Source: Chitinophagaceae bacterium (GTDB taxonomy: Bacteria > Bacteroidota > Bacteroidia > Chitinophagales > Chitinophagaceae). From it: a stretch of 11,387 bases of DNA. Both the position numbers and the translations under genes were made by a program. The stretch is taken from the NCBI GenBank assembly GCA_008080615.1, contig VIKJ01000033.1:1-11387 (forward strand), in the 5' to 3' direction. Below are positions 6,896-11,387 of the stretch, one piece after another. Below the pieces are notes generated by a model, which saw nothing but the letters and a program-made list of their open reading frames with translations, ran no database searches and was not told the DNA's origin. How positions within the stretch are numbered: position 1 is the stretch's first letter; the number at the start of each line of letters is the position of its first letter.

Positions 6896-7434
6896 GAATT
6901 ATTTCCGGTAAATGGGGTGGTAGAAAAATTCATCCTCCGGCAAATATGCCTCATACACGCCCTACAACAGATATTGCCAAAGAAGGGCTCTTTAATATAT
7001 TGCAGAGCCGCATGAATTTTGACGGCATACAAGTTTTAGACTTATTCGGAGGAACTGGATGTATTAGTTATGAGCTTGCTTCTAGAGGGGCAGCACATTT
7101 AACCATTGTAGAGAAAGATCCCATCATGCATGGGTTTATCAAAAAGAATTTAGACACATTAGGTATGCCCGCATATCAGTTATTTAAAATGGATGTATTT
7201 GCTTTTTTACAAAGCTGTACCCAGTCTTTTGATTTCATTTTTGCAGGTCCACCTTATGCTTTAGGGCCTATTGATGAATTGCCCAAACTGATTGTTGCCA
7301 ATCAATTAATTGCGCCTGGAGGATTTTTTGTGTTAGAGCATACCCCACGAAATGCATATGAAAAATATGCTGGATTTTCTTTTGTAAGAAATTACGGTAC
7401 AACCGTATTCTCTTTTTTTACAAAGCAAGATTAG
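6892..7434 (+). CDS. rsmD: RsmD-type 16S rRNA guanine-N2 (G966) methyltransferase with altered catalytic motif
   Basis: RsmD uses SAM to methylate N2 of a guanine in the small-subunit rRNA (G966 in E. coli). The 180 residues contain the N-terminal MRIISGKWGGRKI and the RPTTDIAKEGLFNIL segment (23-37), both typical of RsmD. The SAM-binding motif DLFGGTG is at 50-56, followed by SRGA (64-67) and a motif II acidic residue in TIVEKD (71-76). Motif IV should be (D/N)PP(Y/F) but reads GPPY at 119-122, with codon GGT at 7246-7248. The Asp/Asn normally contacts the target amino group, so activity may be reduced or absent unless the base is an error. Length and all other motifs are normal. The start overlaps the DUF3822 stop, and the stop lies five bases from the convergent E2 gene. 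Confidence 0.9.
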   Translation: MRIISGKWGGRKIHPPANMPHTRPTTDIAKEGLFNILQSRMNFDGIQVLDLFGGTGCISYELASRGAAHLTIVEKDPIMHGFIKKNLDTLGMPAYQLFKMDVFAFLQSCTQSFDFIFAGPPYALGPIDELPKLIVANQLIAPGGFFVLEHTPRNAYEKYAGFSFVRNYGTTVFSFFTKQD

Positions 7435-7439
7435 CCATT

Positions 7440-9250
7440 CTACAAATAGTGGAACCACTGTTTATTTACATCCCATTGTTCAAATTCTTTTGCAACAGCA
7501 GTAAGGAAGCTAGCTCCAATACTTCCATCAACAATACGGTGATCGTAACTTAAACTGAGGTACATCATATGGCGTATGCCAATAGTATCACCTTCTGCTG
7601 ATTCAATTACAACAGCGCGCTTTTTAATGGCGCCAACAGCCATAATAGCTACTTGTGGTTGATTTATAATGGGTGTTCCCATTAGGCTTCCAAATGTGCC
7701 CACATTGGTTAATGTGAATGTGCCGCCTGTTGTATCTTCTGGTTTTAATTTGCCATTTCTAGCGGCATCAGCTAATCCATTAACAGATTTGCTTAAGCCT
7801 ACTATATTTAACTGATCAGCGCCTTTAATAACAGGAACAATTAAGTTGCCACTTGGTAGGGCAGTAGCCATACCAATATTGATGTCTTTTTTAATAATTA
7901 TTTGATCGCCATTCAATGAACAGTTTACCAATGGGAAACGCTTCATCGCTTTAACTAAACATTCTACAAACATTGGTGTGAATGTAAGTTTGGTACCTTC
8001 TCTTTGCTCAAATTCTTTCTTCACTTTCTCTCTCCACATAACCATATTGGTTACGTCGGCTTCTGCAAAACTAGTAACATGCGGGCTCGTAGCTTTACTG
8101 TCTACCATATGCTTGGCAATCAGCTTACGCATTCTGTCCATTTCAACAATCTCAGTTTCTCCTGAAACAACTACAGATGATGGTTCAGAAAACTTACCCG
8201 AAGATTGAGCGGTACTGTACACGATATCTTGTGAAGGCGGTACTGGTGAACTTTGTGCTGTTGGTTGTGCAACCAACAGTGGTTGTTGAGGTGCAGCAAT
8301 TGTTTGTTGAACAGGAGCTATTGGAGCACTTTGTGCTGTTGGTTGTGCAACTGGTTGAGGTGCTGCCTGATATACTGGTTCTGTTACCGGTTTATTTTCT
8401 TGTTGAGCAGTTGGTTGCACAACCAACTGCGGAGGTGTAGGTGCCGCAAATCTTTCAACTGGAGCAACAGGTTCTGTTTGTGCTGTTGGTTGCACAATTG
8501 GTTGTGATGTTGGTGGTGATGTTGGTTGTGCAACCAACATCGGAGCTGGTGTAGTTTCTACAGGAGCAGTATATGTTGGTGCAGGTTGTTGGTATGGTTG
8601 AGGTGTTGCTTGCGTTGTTGGTTGCACAACCAACAACGGTTGTTGAATTGCAGGAATTCTTCCAGCTTTTTTATCTGCTACGTATTGTAAAATATCTCTT
8701 TTAGAAACCCTTCCATCACTTCCAGTTCCTGGAATTCGCTCTAGTTCACTTAAACTAACTCCTTCGCTATTGGCAATATTTAAAACCAATGGAGAATAGA
8801 ATCGATTAGCTGCAGGTTTGGCCATTAATTCAATAGCTGCGGCTGATGGTACATAAGGAATATCAGCTGTTGGTTGTGCTGTTGTTGGTACTGTTGGTTG
8901 TGCAACCAACAGTGATGGTGTTGGAGCAGCCACTGGTTGAGGTGAAGGAGCCGGTGATTGTGCAGTTGGTTGTGCAACCAACTGCGGCGATGTTGGAGCG
9001 GTGCTGCAGCAACTGTATTGATTCTAGCGATGACAGTTCCTATAGGTACAACATCGTTTACATTAAATAATATTTCGGTGATAGTACCTTCAACAGTAGA
9101 TGGAACTTCAGAATCTACTTTATCAGTAGCAATATCTAGTACGGTTTCGTCTAGCTTAACATGATCGCCTACATTCTTATGCCACTTAAGAATGGTTGCT
9201 TCCATTATACTTTCACCCAATTTGGGCATAATCAATTCAGCTATTGCCAT
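7440..9250 (-). CDS. 2-oxo acid dehydrogenase E2 (dihydrolipoamide acyltransferase), apparently frameshifted
   Basis: E2 core subunits transfer acyl groups from a lipoyl arm to CoA in pyruvate, branched-chain or 2-oxoglutarate dehydrogenase complexes. From the ATG at 9250 the first frame encodes a lipoyl domain (residues 1-77) with Lys44 of DKVDS as lipoylation site. From about 9002 homology continues one frame over. It runs through a repeat-rich linker, a peripheral subunit-binding domain (about 8807-8675, RFYSPLVLNIANSEGVSLSE), a second linker of about 170 residues rich in Pro, Ala, Gln and Thr, and the acyltransferase domain (about 8150-7443). That last domain holds the catalytic HRIVDG and a GTPIINQPQVAI segment closer to branched-chain-type than 2-oxoglutarate E2. 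Restoring one base gives about 603 residues. It could be a sequencing error or a true mutation. E1 and E3 genes are not in the window. Confidence 0.88.
8258..8279. repeat. Linker palindrome copy 1
   Basis: Ten-base arms CTGTTGGTTG and CAACCAACAG around a TG centre. The coding strand reads LLVAQPTA. It lies closest to the acyltransferase domain. Confidence 0.9.
8407..8430. repeat. Linker palindrome copy 2
   Basis: Eleven-base arms GCAGTTGGTTG and CAACCAACTGC around a CA centre. The coding strand reads QLVVQPTA. Confidence 0.9.
8518..8541. repeat. Linker palindrome copy 3
   Basis: Eleven-base arms GATGTTGGTTG and CAACCAACATC around a TG centre. The coding strand reads MLVAQPTS. Confidence 0.9.
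8613..8638. repeat. Linker palindrome copy 4
   Basis: Twelve-base arms CGTTGTTGGTTG and CAACCAACAACG around a CA centre; the longest copy. The coding strand reads LLVVQPTT. It lies just after the subunit-binding domain. Confidence 0.9.
8890..8913. repeat. Linker palindrome copy 5
   Basis: Eleven-base arms ACTGTTGGTTG and CAACCAACAGT around a TG centre. The coding strand reads LLVAQPTV. It lies in the linker between the lipoyl and subunit-binding domains. Confidence 0.9.
8962..8985. repeat. Linker palindrome copy 6
   Basis: Eleven-base arms GCAGTTGGTTG and CAACCAACTGC around a TG centre. Its arms equal those of copy 2, with the centre reversed. The coding strand reads QLVAQPTA. It lies about 15 bases from the apparent frameshift. 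Confidence 0.9.
8996..9003 (-). other. Apparent one-base deletion (frameshift) in the E2 gene
   Basis: Upstream codons read INTVAAAP. Read in the same frame, the following bases give LQHRRSWLHNQ, which is the out-of-frame version of the linker repeat. One frame over they give APTSPQLVAQPTAQ, the expected linker. Adding one base near 8999-9001 would restore A-A-P-A-P-T-S-P-Q. The downstream frame has a TAG just upstream (about 9025) and no ATG in this area. The first frame stays open to about 8825, so the shift must lie between these points, and composition places it here. Confidence 0.8.
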
Positions 9251-9338
9251 ACTGTATTACTGTTTTAATGAAGGAAAAAAAGCAATCTGTAACCCTTCAA
9301 TTAGCATCATTTTGCATACACAAAACACTACTAATCAA

Positions 9339-9373
9339 CAAATATACCGCTTAAGGGTATATACTTATTCAAC
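9339..9373 (-). promoter_or_regulatory. Candidate promoter for the E2 gene, overlapping a hairpin
   Basis: On the minus strand TATATTTG (9346-9339) is a perfect TAnnTTTG. GTTG (9373-9370) could be the -33 element, with a 23-base spacer, overlapping the cinA stop codon. The leader to the ATG at 9250 would be about 80 bases. An inverted repeat, ATATACC (9342-9348) and GGTATAT (9356-9362) around GCTTAAG, overlaps the -7 element. It may be an operator or a weak cinA terminator. The rest of 9251-9338 shows nothing clear. Confidence 0.4.
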
Positions 9374-10625
9374 TATTATCCACAATCACCCCTCTTAGCA
9401 TATTCAAAGCATTTGTAGCAGTTAATTCAATATTTCTTCTTCGATCAAATCTAAAATGGAAAGACTTTGTAATTACTTGGTTTTTGTTGGCTACAGCTAC
9501 CCAAACCAGTCCTACAGGTTTTTCCTCAGTTGCTCCATCAGGCCCCATGATGCCACTAACCGCAATTGCATAATCTGTTTGCATTATTTCCCTTACCGAT
9601 TTGGCCATTTGAATCACTGTTTCCTCACTCACGGCCCCAACGGTCATGAGCATTTCATGTGGCACTCCCAGCATTCTTTCTTTGATAATATTGGCATAGC
9701 TAACCACCGTACCTGTAAAAAAGGAAGAGGAGCCAGGATGAACACTTAATAGATGGGCAATATACCCTCCTGTGCAACTTTCGGCCGTGGCAACAGTTTG
9801 ATTATTGGCTTTTAATAATTTACCAACCGCCGCTTCCATAGGTAGGTCTTCATCAATTACTAAATAATCTTTTACATTGTTTTTCAATAAGTTAAAATGA
9901 TTATCTAAAATATTATTTAAATTATTTTGATCCATTCCCCAACTTGTTAGGCGCAATCTTACCATACCATAATTGGGTAGATAGGCCAATTTAACTTCGC
10001 TTGGTAAAGCTTCTTCAAAATCTTTAATGAGCTCTGCTAAAAAGGATTCTCCAATACCAGCTGTTAAGAGCGTTTTATGAGCAATGAAGCCAGTATTAAA
10101 ACGCTTAAGTAACAAAGGCAAAACATGATTGCTCATGATCCATTTCATTTCATGTGGCACGCCAGGCATGGCTACAAAAATCTTACCGGCTCTTTCGAAC
10201 AACATACCTGGTGCAGTTCCTCGTTCATTTTTTAATACGGTGCAAGTATCGGGCACTTCAGCTTGTTTAGCATTGCGCTCGATCATGGTCCTTTTTAAAA
10301 TATGATTGAAAATATGGGTAACATGGTCTAAGGTTGGTTGATCTACTATCATTTTGCCATTGAAATACTTGCACAGCAAAGGCTTGGTAATATCGTCGGC
10401 AGTAGGTCCTAAGCCACCGGTGATTAAAATGATACTTGCTTTTTTAGTTTCTTCATCCAAGGCCTCCCAAATATCATCCCAATTGTCTCCAACAGCCACC
10501 CGATGTTTTACCCCAATGCCAATTTTGTTTAGTTCCTGAGCAATCCAACTACTATTGGTATCTACCACTTGCCCAATTAATAATTCATCTCCAATGGTGA
10601 TGATAGATGCATAAGTTTTATTCAT
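9369..10625 (-). CDS. cinA: CinA-family protein (nicotinamide-nucleotide amidase / competence-damage inducible)
   Basis: The 418-residue protein has two domains. The N-terminal MoCF/COG1058-type domain (about 5-170) carries IGDELLIGQVVDTNSSWIAQ (11-30), TGGLGPTADDIT (69-80) and MPGVPHEM (153-160). The C-terminal PncC-type domain (about 262-415) carries AESCTGG (281-287) and SGIMGPDGATEEKPVG (357-372). In characterised homologues the C-terminal domain deamidates nicotinamide mononucleotide, feeding NAD salvage. The N-terminal domain in some homologues has ADP-ribose pyrophosphatase activity. The frame extends to a TTG at 10646, but the ATG at 10625 gives the family-like MNKTYASIITIGDELL start. 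The gene lies 45 bases after the thioesterase gene on the same strand and is probably co-transcribed with it. Length is normal. Confidence 0.94.
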   Translation of the reverse strand: MNKTYASIITIGDELLIGQVVDTNSSWIAQELNKIGIGVKHRVAVGDNWDDIWEALDEETKKASIILITGGLGPTADDITKPLLCKYFNGKMIVDQPTLDHVTHIFNHILKRTMIERNAKQAEVPDTCTVLKNERGTAPGMLFERAGKIFVAMPGVPHEMKWIMSNHVLPLLLKRFNTGFIAHKTLLTAGIGESFLAELIKDFEEALPSEVKLAYLPNYGMVRLRLTSWGMDQNNLNNILDNHFNLLKNNVKDYLVIDEDLPMEAAVGKLLKANNQTVATAESCTGGYIAHLLSVHPGSSSFFTGTVVSYANIIKERMLGVPHEMLMTVGAVSEETVIQMAKSVREIMQTDYAIAVSGIMGPDGATEEKPVGLVWVAVANKNQVITKSFHFRFDRRRNIELTATNALNMLRGVIVDNS

Positions 10626-10670
10626 AGTATGTTGCTTAACCCCCAATGTTAAAGCTATTCGGGTTGTGTA

Positions 10671-11102
10671 TTATAAAGTATCGAGCAAATTAACTTCAAA
10701 AAAAGGATATAATTTGGCTTTAAATTCTGCTGGCATTACCGTTCTTTTACCTGTTTTGATATCAATAAAAAACAAGGTTACTTTTCCGGTGGTCAATAAT
10801 TTTCTTTTCTCATTAAAAACCTCATGATTAAATTCAATCTCATGTTTTAATGGCATTTCTTTTAATACCGTTTTAATAGTAATCAAGTCATCGTAATGTG
10901 CAGGTCTTAAAAAATTGCACTCCAATTTAACCACAGGCATCCGAACACCCATTTCCTCCATCTTTTTATAAGTAAACCCCAGGTCTCTGATGCACTCTGC
11001 TCTGCCTACTTCAAAATACTGTGCATAATTGCCGTAATACACAATATCCATCTGATCTGTTTCTGCATATCTAACCCTAACTGTTGTTAAATGTTCGTAC
11101 AT
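10671..11102 (-). CDS. Acyl-CoA thioesterase, YbgC/FadM-type hotdog fold (4HBT)
   Basis: The 143-residue single-domain protein matches the 4-hydroxybenzoyl-CoA thioesterase family. The N-terminal segment RVRYAETDQMDIVYYGNYAQ (9-28) is the family signature, with Asp16 in the position of the catalytic Asp. The FEVGRAECIRDLG segment (30-42) forms the long hotdog helix. MPVVKLECNFLRPAHYDD is the usual second conserved block. Such enzymes hydrolyse acyl-CoA or acyl-ACP thioesters in the cytoplasm; the substrate cannot be told. The ATG at 11102 is the only good start. The gene is first of a likely thioesterase-cinA transcript and is divergent from the TPR gene at the right edge. Confidence 0.9.
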   Translation of the reverse strand: MYEHLTTVRVRYAETDQMDIVYYGNYAQYFEVGRAECIRDLGFTYKKMEEMGVRMPVVKLECNFLRPAHYDDLITIKTVLKEMPLKHEIEFNHEVFNEKRKLLTTGKVTLFFIDIKTGKRTVMPAEFKAKLYPFFEVNLLDTL

Positions 11103-11118
11103 TTTTGCAATTTGTTGA

Positions 11119-11148
11119 CAAACTTACAACCTTCCCTTGTTTTTCCAC
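11119..11148 (-). promoter_or_regulatory. Candidate promoter for thioesterase-cinA
   Basis: On the minus strand TAAGTTTG (11126-11119) matches TAnnTTTG perfectly. TGTG about 19 bases upstream is a near match to the -33 TTTG. Transcription would begin about 10 bases before the ATG at 11102. Confidence 0.45.
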
Positions 11149-11229
11149 ATATGCAGGCTTAACAATCCCTTACAAAAAGGTACAACTATCTTTAGCATAT
11201 TGAAGTGTTGAACAACCTATCCTTGGCCT

Positions 11230-11387
11230 ATGTATCGAATTGCCCATACCCTAATGATTTCCATTTTTTTGATGCTGCATCAACCTATTGTAGCGCAATT
11301 AACACAAAGCTATATTGAGCCTGATGCTGCTTTTAAACAAGCTAAATTGTTGTACCAGCAAGAACAATATAGTTTGGCATATCCCTT
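11230..11387 (+). CDS. Secreted protein with TPR-like start, N-terminal part (cut by window edge)
   Basis: The first 52 codons are present and the frame is open to the edge. The start MYRIAHTLMISIFLMLHQPIVAQ is a signal peptide (predicted cut after VAQ or before it at VA). Next come LTQSYIEPDAAFKQAKLL and YQQEQYSLAYP, a pattern like the first helices of a tetratricopeptide repeat. In Bacteroidota such exported TPR proteins are often long, but the size here cannot be known. The region 11103-11229 upstream holds one near match to the -7 element (TATCTTTA, 11187-11194) with no good -33 element. Confidence 0.65.
   Translation, partial: MYRIAHTLMISIFLMLHQPIVAQLTQSYIEPDAAFKQAKLLYQQEQYSLAYP

Larger units (their letters stand above)
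8258..8985. repeat. Six dispersed perfect palindromes in the E2 linkers
   Basis: Six copies share the core GTTGGTTG-NN-CAACCAAC, with arms of 10-12 bases and a two-base centre (TG in four, CA in two). Centres are 150, 111, 96, 276 and 72 bases apart, all multiples of three. On the coding strand every copy therefore reads (L/Q/M)LV(A/V)QPT. The outer two to four bases of the left arm differ between copies (CT, GCA, GAT, CGTT, ACT, GCA), yet the right arm complements them in each copy. Half-copies with only the left arm intact lie near 8336-8352, 8482-8497 and 8867-8881. Four full copies are in the linker after the subunit-binding domain and two in the linker before it. Confidence 0.9.

Noticed and set aside
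8177..8507. Plus-strand open frames rich in Trp, Leu and Cys within the E2 linkers
   Set aside because: They are antisense translations of the AQPT-type repeats. The low-complexity DNA lacks stops on both strands.
8258..8985. CRISPR-like array of palindromic repeats
   Set aside because: Repeats are too short, spacing is irregular but always a multiple of three, the spacers are coding, and no cas genes are present.
10626..10646. Upstream extension of cinA from a TTG
   Set aside because: The ATG at 10625 gives the family-like N-terminus and normal length.

Overview
The window looks like chromosomal DNA of a member of the Bacteroidota, most likely Chitinophagaceae or a close relative. It is AT-rich. 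It carries the short primary sigma factor typical of that phylum, a DUF4249 lipoprotein and a DUF3822-rsmD pair. Several intergenic regions also contain the Bacteroidota-type -7 promoter element TAnnTTTG. No rRNA, tRNA, CRISPR array, insertion sequence or phage gene was seen. No gene-free stretch exceeds about 160 bases.

Layout, left to right: (1) the 5' end of a threonine aldolase gene (minus strand, cut by the window edge), divergent from the primary sigma factor gene rpoD, which ends in a clear intrinsic terminator; (2) a DUF4249 lipoprotein gene; (3) a probable co-directional group of trxB (thioredoxin reductase), folB (dihydroneopterin aldolase), a secreted TPR protein resembling eukaryotic RMDN proteins, and an acyl-CoA-binding protein; (4) a MATE-family exporter on the minus strand, whose stop codon overlaps that of the acyl-CoA-binding protein; (5) DUF3822 and rsmD, overlapping by ATGA; (6) on the minus strand, an E2 subunit of a 2-oxo acid dehydrogenase complex, cinA and a hotdog thioesterase; (7) the 5' end of a secreted TPR-like protein gene cut by the right edge.

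Most genes are housekeeping: transcription, thiol redox, folate, ribosome modification, 2-oxo acid oxidation and NAD-related repair. The most unusual element is in the E2 gene. Its Pro/Ala/Gln-rich linkers contain six perfect 22-26 base palindromes. They share a core, but their outer flanks differ between copies and remain complementary within each copy. The same gene has an apparent one-base deletion between the lipoyl domain and the rest of the protein, about 15 bases from one palindrome.

Other points of interest are a Gly in place of the usual Asp/Asn in the catalytic (D/N)PP(Y/F) motif of RsmD, the neighbouring RMDN-like and acyl-CoA-binding genes, and a terminator-like hairpin that would serve the acyl-CoA-binding gene from inside the convergent exporter gene.
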